A stretch of 64,000 nucleotides of DNA from Chondrinema litorale (GCF_026250525.1 NZ_CP111061.1:57000-120999); one strand, 5' to 3'; shown: positions 51,764-61,275, numbered from the stretch's first letter. Numbers and translations are program-made. The notes: generated by a model not told the origin, from the letters alone.

Positions 51764-52939
51764 CTATTCATTAAAATATAAGGAGAGATCGGCTTCGTAT
51801 ACGCGTCCTTCTTTATCTGAAGCAAGAATGATCCAAGGAGCGTTTGCTGGAAGTGGGTTTTTAGAGCCAGTTACATTGTTGATGTGATTGTCTTTTGACC
51901 AGTTTGCAGTATCAGGAACAATTACAGGTGTAACCTGCTCGATAATGTTTGCTTGAGCAGTATTAATTTTCCCAAAAGTGATATTACCTAAGTGTCGGTT
52001 TTTTCCATTATAAATGGTGTAACCATTGAGTATTAATGAGGGCTTATTTTCTACCGTTAAAATAATCGGTCTGCTTGGATGCTCCACTTCACCCAGATTG
52101 CAATAAGGATAATTACTCCATTTTCCATCTGCGGTTCTCACTCGCAACACAAATTGAGGCCCGCCAACTTCATCCACACTATTTTTTGTAATGAGCCAGA
52201 GAGTTCCATCTTTAGATAATGCTGTGTTTAAATGATCGTCTGCAGTATTATTTCCACTTTCAATTACAGTTTCCTTCTCCCAATTTTCAAAATCATTTCC
52301 GTTTTTGTGAATGCGTATTTTTACTGCTTCATTTATTTGGTCAGACCAGATTACGCCAACGCCTTCTGGCAGTGATGTAATCGTGCAAATATCATCTTTG
52401 CCAATTCCTTCGGCTAAAGTGTAAGGGCCCGTCCATTTTTTAAGTCCTTTGTTAGATGTCCAAACTGAAACTTTGTCTCCTGCAACAGCAGCTAACCAGC
52501 CATTCCCATTTTTATCTAATGTGATGGTGGCTGTTTCTACGCTTTCTTTTTCAGTAAGTGAGAAGGTAGCTAATTTCTCCGCAGACCATTTCTTCTTTTT
52601 CTCTAGTCGGAAAACTACCAGTTGCTGAGCTTCTACACCAACAGCGATCATGTTGCGATTATCCACATAAATATCTGCCCGACCGGGAACACCTTTTAGC
52701 TTTTCGTGAATCTCTACGTGCTCGACCCAACCCTTTTCGGTTCGTTGCCAGAGAGATGGGCCTGTGCTTTTGGGTAATAGTGCCCACCAGCAATTATCCA
52801 TATACCACAACTTAGATTGCGGTTTATCTGCTGTTGGGTTCGGGTAATCCACCTGAAAAACTGCTTGGCTCAATTGATTTTGAGCAAAAAGTAATTGCTG
52901 AGATAAAATGAATCCTAGTAAGAGAAATATAACTTTCAT
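51764..52939 (-). CDS. Secreted beta-propeller-like hypothetical protein
   Basis: A 391-residue exported protein with signal peptide MKVIFLLLGFILSQQLLFAQ. The mature chain is made of repeated beta units with Trp and Asp-rich turns, for example LDKNGNGWLAAVAGDKVSVW and LSKDGTLWLITKNSVDEVGG, which recall BNR/sialidase-like propeller blades, though no catalytic residues can be assigned. It stands alone between ilvD and the NTF2-like membrane protein gene. Function unknown. Confidence 0.65.
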   Translation of the reverse strand: MKVIFLLLGFILSQQLLFAQNQLSQAVFQVDYPNPTADKPQSKLWYMDNCWWALLPKSTGPSLWQRTEKGWVEHVEIHEKLKGVPGRADIYVDNRNMIAVGVEAQQLVVFRLEKKKKWSAEKLATFSLTEKESVETATITLDKNGNGWLAAVAGDKVSVWTSNKGLKKWTGPYTLAEGIGKDDICTITSLPEGVGVIWSDQINEAVKIRIHKNGNDFENWEKETVIESGNNTADDHLNTALSKDGTLWLITKNSVDEVGGPQFVLRVRTADGKWSNYPYCNLGEVEHPSRPIILTVENKPSLILNGYTIYNGKNRHLGNITFGKINTAQANIIEQVTPVIVPDTANWSKDNHINNVTGSKNPLPANAPWIILASDKEGRVYEADLSLYFNE

Positions 52940-53114
52940 GCTGCCAGTTGATAATAAGTGGCAACGTTACTAACATTTATCTTAAAAAAGGCAGAAGAAT
53001 ATTTTAGTATTCTATTAATTTATGATGAACAATTTTAGAATAGGCATATAATTCGAATGATCGAACATGTTTTGATGCCCGATATTGAATTAAATATGCC
53101 CAATTGATTATTAC

Positions 53115-53711
53115 CTATGCATTTACTGTTTGGGTAGCTCTTTTGAGTTTTCTTCTATAATAGATGGCCAAAAAAGTAGGCACTAAAGCAATGAGAAAAC
53201 CTATACCCAAACCTTTGAGTAAAAACATGTTGGTGAAATTCAATGAAATATCATGTCTGTGGTTATGTATCTCCACGATTTTTCCATCTTTAAATTTAAA
53301 TACATTGATAATGGGAATGGTATGTTCACCAACCATAAATTTAGCCATTAAGCTTTCTGGTTTGTAGGTCCAATACCACCTTGTAGCCACTCTATCGCCA
53401 TCTGCAATTTGATAATCGATAAAACCGGTCATGGTACCACCATCCCAAAACCGATCTGCAACCTCTTTCTGAGCAATGGCTTTTTCAACTTCAGCTTCTT
53501 GATCTGGGGTATCTCCTATATCTCTGCGTGTGTATTCTTCAGCCAAATATTTCGAATAATTTTCTGTGCGGTTATTAAACCAAAGGTCTTCGTAAAAATT
53601 TCTGGCTATTTCTTTATTAATTTCCTCCTGAGACTTTTCATTTGTCAATGAATCTGTTTGCGCAATTAATATTTGAGGAATAGCAAATAATAGTAAGAAT
53701 GCTGTTTTCAT
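53115..53711 (-). CDS. NTF2/SnoaL-like protein with C-terminal membrane anchor
   Basis: A 198-residue exported protein: signal peptide MKTAFLLLFAIPQILIAQ, an NTF2-type core (EEINKEIARNFYEDLWFNNR, DGDRVATRWYWTYKPESLM, FKFKDGKIVEIHNHRHDIS) and one C-terminal hydrophobic helix (LLKGLGIGFLIALVPTFLAI) followed by the basic tail YYRRKLKRATQ, which would anchor it with the NTF2 domain outside the cytoplasm. The anchor is unusual for this fold. Single gene; no operon partners. Confidence 0.75.
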   Translation of the reverse strand: MKTAFLLLFAIPQILIAQTDSLTNEKSQEEINKEIARNFYEDLWFNNRTENYSKYLAEEYTRRDIGDTPDQEAEVEKAIAQKEVADRFWDGGTMTGFIDYQIADGDRVATRWYWTYKPESLMAKFMVGEHTIPIINVFKFKDGKIVEIHNHRHDISLNFTNMFLLKGLGIGFLIALVPTFLAIYYRRKLKRATQTVNA

Positions 53712-53956
53712 TTCAAAAAATTTAAAGAGTGTAAAAATCTATCGTGTTTGGTATGAGCTGTTGGTAGATAGCTGGTTTCAGATATAGATTCTTAGTATAG
53801 GTAATGTAGGAGTTGGATATACGTAAATGTATTTCTTAAATTAAATTTATTTGAGGTTAATTCAAAGGTGAGGGAAGTTTTTCTTGGTGATAATAAGTGG
53901 ATTATAGGCGTTATAGTAAGTTTTTATTGATAATTCTGATTAGAAAGTGAAGCTTT

Positions 53957-54478
53957 TTATAACTGCTTTTTTAATTGATCGGATGCTAAATAAACTATTC
54001 CAAGTAATAGAATAAATATGATTATTTGTTTTAGAATGGATGTAATTATGAGTTCAAAGTCAAAAGTGAAATACATCCATGAGCTAGGCAAATATTGACT
54101 ATTAAATCCAGTAACAGTTACTTTTGACATACTTGCTACAAATAGTTCAATCAAAATAGCAATTGAAAGGAAGAGTCTAAAAATGCCAGAGCGCGTCAAT
54201 TTAGAAGCCCAAAGCATTAAGTTTATGAGGATTATTAATATAATTAAAAACCAAAATACCCACCAATATCCTCCAGATAATAAATATTTTTTAGTTTCTT
54301 GATCTAATAAGGCAACATTTAGCAGCATTAAAAGTCCAGAAATCTTAATAATTATGATAGCACTCTTGTCGAGTTGATTGAGTAGCTCCTGTTTCTCTTT
54401 ACGAAAGCCTTTAGAAATTATAACTCCAATATTAAATAAGGCAAACCCGAAAAATGTTGAGTTGAGAATTAAATTCAT
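53957..54478 (-). CDS. Hypothetical polytopic membrane protein
   Basis: With the ATG at 54478 the protein has 173 residues and four or five hydrophobic helices (LILNSTFFGFALFNIGVII, SAIIIIKISGLLMLLNVALL, GYWWVFWFLIILIILINLML, LFLSIAILIELFVASM, IIIFILLLGIVYLASDQL). An upstream TTG at 54508 would add ten residues. No family recognised. The next membrane protein gene on this strand begins 64 bases upstream, so the two may be co-transcribed. Confidence 0.6.
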   Translation of the reverse strand: MNLILNSTFFGFALFNIGVIISKGFRKEKQELLNQLDKSAIIIIKISGLLMLLNVALLDQETKKYLLSGGYWWVFWFLIILIILINLMLWASKLTRSGIFRLFLSIAILIELFVASMSKVTVTGFNSQYLPSSWMYFTFDFELIITSILKQIIIFILLLGIVYLASDQLKKQL

Positions 54479-54541
54479 GCTGTGTAATCTCAGTCTGCTT
54501 TTTATCAAAAAGCTTAATAATTAAATTAGAAACTACTTTAA

Positions 54542-55009
54542 TCACTGATATTCTTTCTCTATCGCTACATTTTTATCTTTTCGATGGTTTTCGAACATTT
54601 CGATAGCGGATTTGAGTAAGCCAATCATTCCAATACCTAATATGATTATTCCGCTAGAAAGTTCTTTGAGTTTGCTGTCGGTGGTGCTAAAATACCCGAT
54701 TAGTCCATTTACTATTATAAAGAGTGTCATCAATGAAATAGCGAAAATTGCAATTTTTCCTTTTTTAGGGTTTTCCCAAATCTTTCTAGATAATTTGTTT
54801 TGAGTTTTTGTGGTGTCTTGAAGCGTTGAGAAACTGATTCCTAGTCCCATAAACACAAGTACATTATTGATGTCTTTAAAAAGTAGATAGCTAGTTTCTG
54901 GTTTTAAACCGAGTCCATAAGTGTATGGTCTAAAAGCATAGAAAAGGGCAATCAGCATTAATGGATATTGCAGATAGCTAATGTATTGAAAAATTTGCTT
55001 CGTATTCAT
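54542..55009 (-). CDS. Hypothetical membrane protein with four TM helices
   Basis: A 155-residue protein with hydrophobic segments YLQYPLMLIALFYAFRPYTY, FKDINNVLVFMGLGISFSTL, GKIAIFAISLMTLFIIVNGL and GIIILGIGMIGLLKSAIEMF, and a charged C-terminal tail. The second segment GLGISFSTLQDTTKTQNKLS is well formed and recurs in small Bacteroidota membrane proteins, but I know no function. It is the first of the two small membrane protein genes on this strand. Confidence 0.6.
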   Translation of the reverse strand: MNTKQIFQYISYLQYPLMLIALFYAFRPYTYGLGLKPETSYLLFKDINNVLVFMGLGISFSTLQDTTKTQNKLSRKIWENPKKGKIAIFAISLMTLFIIVNGLIGYFSTTDSKLKELSSGIIILGIGMIGLLKSAIEMFENHRKDKNVAIEKEYQ

Positions 55010-55120
55010 AGAAGATGTGGATATAGTTTTTCAAACTAATCAGAGTAAGTGTGGATGTTATTGGTTGACAGGTATGATGATTAATAAATTTACAACTTGT
55101 TGAGGAGATTGCAACTAACT

Positions 55121-55522
55121 TCATTCAAAACCTTCTGCTAACTTTTTTAAAACCTGAATTGCTTTTGCTGCATCTTGCTTATCTACAAAAATATGGTCGT
55201 GATAGTAGCCAGCAATTACATTGCAACTGATGTGATGCTTGGCTAATGCAGTAGAGAAGGCAGCCGTTAAGCCAACAGCTTCAAGCGAAGAGTGAATGGT
55301 TAGGGTGATCCAAGAAGCAATATATTCATACTTCAGGTTTAACTCATCTGCTATCTTTTTATCAAGCACTACGGTAATGCCTTCAGCTTCTTTAAACTCA
55401 CAAATGGTTTGGGTTCTATCAATATTATTCAGGTTTTGAACTGTAGCAAATATATATTCACCCTCATTGAGTTTAGGCGTCATTCCTTTTACCAGTGCCG
55501 ATATATTCGTTTCTCCTGCCAT
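55121..55522 (-). CDS. ACT-domain protein
   Basis: A 133-residue protein with two small ACT-like halves: the first with EYIFATVQNLNNIDRTQTIC, the second with SWITLTIHSSLEAVGLTAAF followed by SCNVIAGYYHDHIFVDKQDA. This pattern matches the stand-alone ACT family that binds amino acids; no enzyme domain is attached. It lies 8 bases downstream of the DUF6090-like gene, which may be co-transcribed with it. Confidence 0.85.
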   Translation of the reverse strand: MAGETNISALVKGMTPKLNEGEYIFATVQNLNNIDRTQTICEFKEAEGITVVLDKKIADELNLKYEYIASWITLTIHSSLEAVGLTAAFSTALAKHHISCNVIAGYYHDHIFVDKQDAAKAIQVLKKLAEGFE

Positions 55523-55530
55523 TTTGAAGC

Positions 55531-56202
55531 TTAATTATCAGAATTTACTTTTAATTCATTTGTGACAATCTCAATAAGGTTTTCTACTTGATCTACCTTT
55601 AATGCTTTGAGGTTTTCTCTATACCACATCATTTGGGTAGTTACCGTTTCAATAAAAGCATCATCTTTTAATTTTTCTTCAATTACCGCTGGTTTGTATA
55701 AATAGGTAGTGTCAATAGGAATTTCATCTAAAGTAATCACTAGGTGATCTTTCATATAATTCAAGTGGTTTTTAGATATTTCTTTAGAATAGGCATATCC
55801 TCGTTCATAATATTTTACCAAGTTATAGCGCAGAGAATCATTCGATATCAGGTTTAGACTTCCACTAAATTTGAGTGTACTGTATTCTGTATTAAAATCG
55901 TAATGCATGTATCCGTGAGCTATGTAAAAATACAAAGAGTCTAAATGGGTTCTATTACCATCAAAAACTATCGCGTTTAGTTTGGCTCTCTTCCTAATGA
56001 AATTTCTTTTGGTCTTTACAAGAAAGGTTTTTTCAGTTTCTAAATCAGACAATAACCTTTTTAAAGAGCTAATTTCATTATTTTTTGTCTTCTTATCTTC
56101 ATTATAATTATTCAGTTGAAAGGCTATAAATATACCTATCGTTACAATTGTTATCTCACCTAAGAAGTAAACAACAGACTTGATTATCTTTTTTTTATTC
56201 AA
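55531..56202 (-). CDS. DUF6090-like single-pass membrane protein
   Basis: A 223-residue protein with one N-terminal helix, YFLGEITIVTIGIFIAFQLN, followed directly by NYNEDKKTKNNEISSLKRLL; this helix-N-x-W/Y-N-E signature matches DUF6090. The rest is a helical, charged extracytoplasmic domain. No ATG is available at the 5' end; the first usable codon is a TTG at 56202, with an in-frame stop 6 bases upstream. Function unknown. Confidence 0.7.
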   Translation of the reverse strand: MNKKKIIKSVVYFLGEITIVTIGIFIAFQLNNYNEDKKTKNNEISSLKRLLSDLETEKTFLVKTKRNFIRKRAKLNAIVFDGNRTHLDSLYFYIAHGYMHYDFNTEYSTLKFSGSLNLISNDSLRYNLVKYYERGYAYSKEISKNHLNYMKDHLVITLDEIPIDTTYLYKPAVIEEKLKDDAFIETVTTQMMWYRENLKALKVDQVENLIEIVTNELKVNSDN

Positions 56203-56378
56203 CCTTTATGATGTTTGATGTCTCAGAATAAATCCCGACAAGAGATGCCGTTTAGTTGTAATTATCTTTACCTCTAAATTAGTAAATTAGAGATAAATAA
56301 CTGTTACTGGCTAGACATAGAAAATTGCTGTGAGACTATGAGAGGTTGTTTTTGCATCTTCTCAATCAACTGCTTCCC

Positions 56379-57335
56379 TCAATATCTTTCTCCAACCGTT
56401 TCTGTAGGCATATGTTTTTCTATTGTTGCCAAATCGTCTTCGGTTAATTCCACATTGTAAGCACCTAAATTCTCTTCGAGACGGTGAATTTTTCTGGTTC
56501 CAGGAATAGTGGTGATTTCATTGTTTTGGCTTAACACCCATGCAAGTGCAATTTGAGCTTTGCTAACTCCTTTGCTTTGTGCGATTTGATCGACCACCTC
56601 TACAAACTTTAGGTTTTTTTGGATTGCCTCATCAGTAAAGCGCGGGTTGTTTAACCTAAAATCTCCTTTTTCTAAATCTGCACGACTCTTAATAGCTCCT
56701 GTTAAGAAACCTCTACCAAGTGGACTGTAGGCAACGAACGTAATTCCTAGTTCTTGGCAAACCTCAAAAAGTGCTTTTTCTGGCTCACGGCTCCACAAAG
56801 AATATTCTGTTTGAAGGGCTGTAATAGGATGCACAGCATGCGCACGACGCAATGTTTCTGGATCTACCTCAGATAAACCAATGTATTTAACCTTGCCTTG
56901 TTTTACCAGTTCTGCCATGGTACCTACAATTTCTTCAATCTCCACATTCGGGTCTTTTCTATGCATGTAATACAGGTCTATGGCTTCTATTCCCAAGTTC
57001 TGTAGGCTTTGGTCGCAAGCTTTTTTAATGTATTCTGGTTTTCCATTTACTCCAAGAAACTCACCATTTGGCCCTCGCATTACCGCAAATTTGGTGGCTA
57101 AGTTTATATCATTCCAACGACCTTTAAATGCTTTTCCCAGTAACTTTTCATTGGCTCCGCTTCCATACATATCTGCTGTATCGAAGAAGTTCACGCCCAA
57201 ATCAATAGCTTTGTGTAGGGTATTGATAGACTCTGTTTCATTAAAAGATCCGTAGAATTCAGACATACCCATGCAGCCTAGTCCAATTCGATTGATGTTG
57301 AGATTACTATTTCCGAGTGTTGTTGATTGTTTCAT
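56379..57335 (-). CDS. Aldo/keto reductase
   Basis: A 318-residue NADPH-dependent oxidoreductase with the AKR tetrad: Asp and Tyr in FFDTADMYGSGANEKLLG, Lys in LATKFAVMRG and His in LYYMHRKDPNVE. The NADPH pocket is seen in PLGRGFLTGAIKSR and the C-terminal IPGTRKIHRLEENLGAYNVE. This is the AKR13/YakC-like branch common in bacteria; it reduces aldehydes of unknown identity. It is a single-gene unit, with the next gene on the strand 100 bases downstream. Confidence 0.93.
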   Translation of the reverse strand: MKQSTTLGNSNLNINRIGLGCMGMSEFYGSFNETESINTLHKAIDLGVNFFDTADMYGSGANEKLLGKAFKGRWNDINLATKFAVMRGPNGEFLGVNGKPEYIKKACDQSLQNLGIEAIDLYYMHRKDPNVEIEEIVGTMAELVKQGKVKYIGLSEVDPETLRRAHAVHPITALQTEYSLWSREPEKALFEVCQELGITFVAYSPLGRGFLTGAIKSRADLEKGDFRLNNPRFTDEAIQKNLKFVEVVDQIAQSKGVSKAQIALAWVLSQNNEITTIPGTRKIHRLEENLGAYNVELTEDDLATIEKHMPTETVGERY

Positions 57336-57435
57336 GATCTTATCTTCTTTTGATTGGAAATGCTTTTTTCGGATGCCAAAACAGCGATTAATTGTATAAC
57401 AATTCTTTCAATGTTTGTTCCCTCTTACTAGTTAA

Positions 57436-57792
57436 TTATTTCTGTTTCCAATACCAAAAACCAAAGATCAACAAAAAGGCAATTTCTATCGCAAGCCACA
57501 GCAGTTGTTTGGTAAATATGCCATCCATTACTAACCCGAGTAGTCTGGCTAATACAATGCCCAAGGTTAAAGCCGAAAGCAATGCGGAGACGCTTAACTG
57601 CCACGGGCTTAGTTGATGATGGAAAATGAATAATATGCCCAAACCAATTACCAATCCCCACATTACTCTCTTTTCTATCATCTGATACGGGTCTGATGGC
57701 ATGGGTTGGGAACTCATCAAATCAGGTTTATACGCCAAAACAAACCCAGCGATAAGCAAAATAACACCTAATATTTTGAGCAATATATTCAT
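57436..57792 (-). CDS. Small membrane protein, 118 aa
   Basis: The ATG at 57792 (MNILLKILGVILLIAGFVLA) is preferred to an upstream start, giving 118 residues with four hydrophobic helices (the first as above, then VMWGLVIGLGILFIFHHQL, LSVSALLSALTLGIVLARL and LLWLAIEIAFLLIFGFWYW). It is likely an inner-membrane protein of unknown function. It lies 16 bases downstream of the HAD phosphatase gene on the same strand. Confidence 0.65.
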   Translation of the reverse strand: MNILLKILGVILLIAGFVLAYKPDLMSSQPMPSDPYQMIEKRVMWGLVIGLGILFIFHHQLSPWQLSVSALLSALTLGIVLARLLGLVMDGIFTKQLLWLAIEIAFLLIFGFWYWKQK

Positions 57793-57808
57793 AGTTGAGG
57801 GCTTGTAT

Positions 57809-58450
57809 CTAAACAATATCTTTAAGTTCATTAAAACTATTGATGATGTAATTTGGCTTTTGCTTCTTTAACTCATCTTCTGTGTTGTTTCCATACGTTA
57901 TACCACAGGTGTCTACAAAAGCTCTTTGTCCCATTTCTATATCGAAAACAGTATCACCAATTACCAAACATTCTTCCGGATTGTAGTTAAACTTATCCAT
58001 AATCAAGTTAACAATATCAGGTGCAGGCTTTTTGTTTTTTGCATCTTCTTCACCACCGATAAATGTAAATAGCTCATATACATTTTGCTTTTGAAGTATC
58101 TTGATTAATGCCTCTCTTCCTTTACTTGATGCTACTGCTAAGTTGATGCCTTTTCCATGGAAAAAGGCTAAGGTTTCTTTTACACCTTCAAAAAGTGAAA
58201 TGGCATCAATTGCAATTTCATTGTAGTGTTTGCGGTAGATAATGGTTGCCTCCTGAATCGCTTTTTCATCTAGCGAAAAAGCTTTTTCAAAAGTCGATTT
58301 TAAAGGCAAACCAATCAAACTTTTAATGAGGGCTTCATCTATGTTTTTGATGTTTAAATGCTCTCCGACAAACCTCATGGTTTGGATAATACTTTGTTGC
58401 GTATCGGCTAATGTGCCATCAAAATCGAAGATAAGTGTTTTATATGCCAT
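57809..58450 (-). CDS. HAD-superfamily phosphatase, phosphoglycolate phosphatase-like
   Basis: A 213-residue HAD enzyme with nucleophile in LIFDFDGTLADTQQSI, threonine/serine motif NLAVASSKGREALI, lysine in NKKPAPDIV and the acidic motif CLVIGDTVFDIEMGQRA. The helical cap between about residues 20 and 80 is of the phosphoglycolate phosphatase/PPase type, with KSLIGLPLKSTFEKAF as the typical substrate-cap loop. Phosphoglycolate or pyrophosphate hydrolysis is plausible. Followed by the small membrane protein gene. Confidence 0.9.
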   Translation of the reverse strand: MAYKTLIFDFDGTLADTQQSIIQTMRFVGEHLNIKNIDEALIKSLIGLPLKSTFEKAFSLDEKAIQEATIIYRKHYNEIAIDAISLFEGVKETLAFFHGKGINLAVASSKGREALIKILQKQNVYELFTFIGGEEDAKNKKPAPDIVNLIMDKFNYNPEECLVIGDTVFDIEMGQRAFVDTCGITYGNNTEDELKKQKPNYIINSFNELKDIV

Positions 58451-58684
58451 GATGTATAGATTGGGTTGTGATGGAATACATATTGGCAGACGAAATTAAC
58501 AATTTAAAATGGATTTCTATCAGGAAGAATTTGACTCCGATCTTCATTGCTCAATAATCCTCTTTTAATTGAGTGTTGTTGCCCAAAATACTTTTCTATT
58601 CTAATTTTACACCTCGAAACTAGTATGAATTTCAATTCTGTAATTGATCTCGATAAACAAGAGAGCGAGTTAAAGTGATTTGTA

Positions 58685-59230
58685 ATGGCAAGAAAGTTAG
58701 ATAAAATATTAGTTGTTGATATCGAGGCGACATGTTGGGAGGGGAAAGTGCCAACAGATATGGAGTCTGATATTATAGAAATAGGTATTTGTTTGTTAGA
58801 TGTTCAATCAGGAGATATTTCGGAAAATAGAGGGATTTTGGTTAAACCTGAGCGGTCTGTAATTAGTCCATTTTGCACAGAACTCACAACTATTACCTCT
58901 GAGATGATTGAAGAAGGGGGAATATCATTTAAAGATGCGCTCAAGATTTTGAAAGATGACTATCTATCTCAAAGTCGTGCTTGGGCAAGCTTTGGTGCTT
59001 ACGATTTAAAACAGTTTCAGCGACAGTGTACAGCATTAGGTGTGGGTTATCCTTTTGGTCCATCACATATAAATGTAAAAACCATGTTTGCCTTAAAAAA
59101 TAAGTTGGGGCATGAATTGGGCATGGTAGGTGCTCTTAAGCAGCTTAATATTGAATTAGAAGGCACCCATCACAGAGGTGTGGATGATGCTAAAAACATA
59201 GCGAAAATACTTTATGCTATTTTAAATTAA
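58685..59230 (+). CDS. DEDDh 3'-5' exonuclease (KapD/ERI-1-like)
   Basis: A 181-residue exonuclease-fold protein. The active-site acids are in VVDIEATCWEG (DxE), ASFGAYDLKQF (third Asp), and the closing H and D in THHRGVDDAKNIAKIL, forming DEDDh. The segment GILVKPERSVISPFCTELTT matches the ERI-1/KapD group that trims structured RNA or DNA 3' ends. No signal peptide. It is a lone gene convergent with the lipoyl-collar gene 18 bases away. Confidence 0.9.
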   Translation: MARKLDKILVVDIEATCWEGKVPTDMESDIIEIGICLLDVQSGDISENRGILVKPERSVISPFCTELTTITSEMIEEGGISFKDALKILKDDYLSQSRAWASFGAYDLKQFQRQCTALGVGYPFGPSHINVKTMFALKNKLGHELGMVGALKQLNIELEGTHHRGVDDAKNIAKILYAILN

Positions 59231-59248
59231 ACATCACTAATTTAATTC

Positions 59249-59833
59249 CTATGTTGTAACCTTCTCACCAACCACACAAATTATATGCAGGATTCCTCCT
59301 TTAGATTCTATATAAGGTATGTGATAATTTTCACCTTCTTGTCCGCCAAATTTGTAGCTGATTGTCTCAAATAAATCAGAAAATTCTTTTATACTTAATT
59401 GCCTGCCATCGCAGATTAACCATCCATTGGGTACAAAATCGCCAGCAAACATTTTAATCTCTCCAATGGCTCCTTTAAGTTGTGGGCGTTGCTTTTTCTT
59501 TGCAGGCGTGTTACTTTTTTCCCCACCAAGCAGATGTTGAAACTCTGCTCCTTTATCTCCAATAATAGCCAAAATACTATTTACTTTTACCTTGCTACCC
59601 TCTTTGGCTCCAAGATAAAGAACTGTCCCATTCTGATAGCTTTCTAGTTCTAGTATTACTTTATCTGTTTGTATTTCTGCTAATACGTCGCCTTTTCTAA
59701 CCGAGCTACCAACTTTTACCATCCACTTAATCAACTTAGCCTCTTCCATGTCGTCAGTTGCTTGAGGAAGTAGCACAACTTCTGCTCTGTCTCCAGTGTT
59801 TCCGTCAGGCTTTTTAAAAAATTTATCAAACAT
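59249..59833 (-). CDS. Fusion of an E2-type lipoyl domain with a phage tail-collar domain
   Basis: A 194-residue protein joining two modules not normally found together. Residues about 18-92 are a biotinyl/lipoyl domain of the acyltransferase (E2) type: LLPQATDDMEEAKLIKWMVK, VRKGDVLAEIQTDKVILELE with K58 as candidate lipoyl-lysine in the hairpin TDKV, and AKEGSKVKVNSILAIIG. A charged linker (KKKQRPQ) leads to a tail-collar-like domain from 121: GEIKMFAGDFVPNGWLICDG, QLSIKEFSDLFETISYKFGG. I choose the ATG at 59833; an in-frame TTG at 59842 would add three. No signal peptide and no E1/E2 genes nearby. Confidence 0.85.
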   Translation of the reverse strand: MFDKFFKKPDGNTGDRAEVVLLPQATDDMEEAKLIKWMVKVGSSVRKGDVLAEIQTDKVILELESYQNGTVLYLGAKEGSKVKVNSILAIIGDKGAEFQHLLGGEKSNTPAKKKQRPQLKGAIGEIKMFAGDFVPNGWLICDGRQLSIKEFSDLFETISYKFGGQEGENYHIPYIESKGGILHIICVVGEKVTT

Positions 59834-59876
59834 TTGTACCAATTTTAAAAGGGATGAACTCTATCAATAATTTTGA

Positions 59877-60527
59877 ATGAACATGCTACAACAACTTATC
59901 AAAGCTACTAATAATGAAGAGTTTTATAAAAATTATCGTTTAGAACTTAATGAGTTTAATGCTCAAATTGATTCACCATTCGAAAATGAAGTGCGATTAA
60001 GACTTAGTATCAGTCATGAATACGATAAAAACGATTCTGAGAAATGGGAAATAAGTGCTAAAAACGTTGCCGATTATTATTTACCAATAAACTCATTAAC
60101 TCTACCATTTGTACATTTAGAATTGCTAGAAGATCATCCAGCTTAATGGAATCATCATTATGGCTATGTAGAAGGTGAGGTAACAAGCAAATGCGAGTCT
60201 TTATTAGAGTTAATTGAAAAACTTGAGATAGAATATGAAAAACATTCCTTAGGGTGGGCTAGATGGGAAAATGATTTTTGGGATTTAAAACAAATCCATG
60301 CTAAAGGTGGATCATTTTCAACAGGAATAAATATGAAAATTTATGAATTAGTAAAAAATATACTAGAAGATTATAAAGTCAATTTTAAAGTTGAAAGTTT
60401 GTGTAGTGATCAAATAAGGCCAAATGCCAAGCTTTTGATATTTGGAAACAATGATGTAGCAGCATTACATCATAAAGGAATGCAGCCATTTTTTATAGCT
60501 GATGAATTTGAAGCAATAAGGTTATAG
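59877..60527 (+). pseudogene. Hypothetical gene interrupted by one in-frame stop (TAA at 60144)
   Basis: The frame beginning with the ATG at 59877 reads 89 codons to a TAA at 60144-60146 and then continues, without shift, for another 126 codons to 60527. The second part (HHYGYVEGEVTSKCESLLEL, SLGWARWENDFWDLKQIHAK, NNDVAALHHKGMQPFFIADE) looks protein-coding from its first residue, has no start codon for 60 codons, and joins smoothly to LELLEDHPA before the stop. It is most simply one gene of about 216 residues with a nonsense mutation or sequencing error. Family not recognised; soluble and acidic. Confidence 0.65.
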
Positions 60528-60813
60528 TCTAATTTTATAAATATCCCAATTGCATAATAGGACTATTAAAACAAATTTCACCTACAAATAATAAAAATTG
60601 GATTTTTAGAGAATGATAGATTTTTTAAACTTATTTTTATATAAATACATCTCAAAAAATTGGTGAAATTTATCCAAAAGTGAATTATACCAATCTTATC
60701 AAGTTACATCTTTCATCAGTTCTAAAGTAAAGCAATCAATTTAGTGAATTAATAGCACTTACAGGTTAATAGATAACCTTGAAGATAATTTAAAAATTTA
60801 GTGAAGATGTCTC

Positions 60814-61275
60814 ATGAAAACTATTCTACAACTCTTTTGCATTACATGTCTTTGCATTTTTGCCACTATTTCATGTATTACACCAAAATCTGATTTACCA
60901 AAAGAAATTGTACAAGAGCATCTAGATAACATGATAAATGGGTATGTGGAGGAAGACATCGATCAGATAATTGCTGGTTTTACAGAGGATGCTCAAATGC
61001 TAGAAGATGGAGGACCAATTGTAAATGGTAAAAGTGAAATTATTCAATCTACTAAAGCTTTATTAGAGAACATCGAATTTACTAAAGGCAGCGCAGAAAT
61101 TATCGAGATTCAGGCTGATATGAACATGGCTTATGAAGTGAGTTATTTTAGACTGACACAATTTGTTAACGATTCTACTTCTGTAGATTTAAAGTGGAAA
61201 CATTTAGCAATCTGGCAAAAGCAAAATGATGGTGAATGGAAGATTAGTAGGTTAATTTACAATGAGGTAGAGTAA
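60814..61275 (+). CDS. NTF2-like (DUF4440-type) lipoprotein
   Basis: A 153-residue lipoprotein with signal peptide MKTILQLFCITCLCIFATIS and lipid cysteine in TISC. The mature part is a small NTF2/DUF4440-type domain: VQEHLDNMINGYVEEDIDQI, AGFTEDAQMLEDGGPIVNGK and the end LKWKHLAIWQKQNDGEWKIS, which is the classic closing strand. A similar gene follows 120 bases downstream, so the two may be paralogues. Function unknown. Confidence 0.8.
   Translation: MKTILQLFCITCLCIFATISCITPKSDLPKEIVQEHLDNMINGYVEEDIDQIIAGFTEDAQMLEDGGPIVNGKSEIIQSTKALLENIEFTKGSAEIIEIQADMNMAYEVSYFRLTQFVNDSTSVDLKWKHLAIWQKQNDGEWKISRLIYNEVE

Noticed and set aside
57714..57896. Short ORFs antisense to or shifted from genes across the window
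   Set aside because: They lie within real genes in other frames, lack family patterns and are explained by the primary reading frames.
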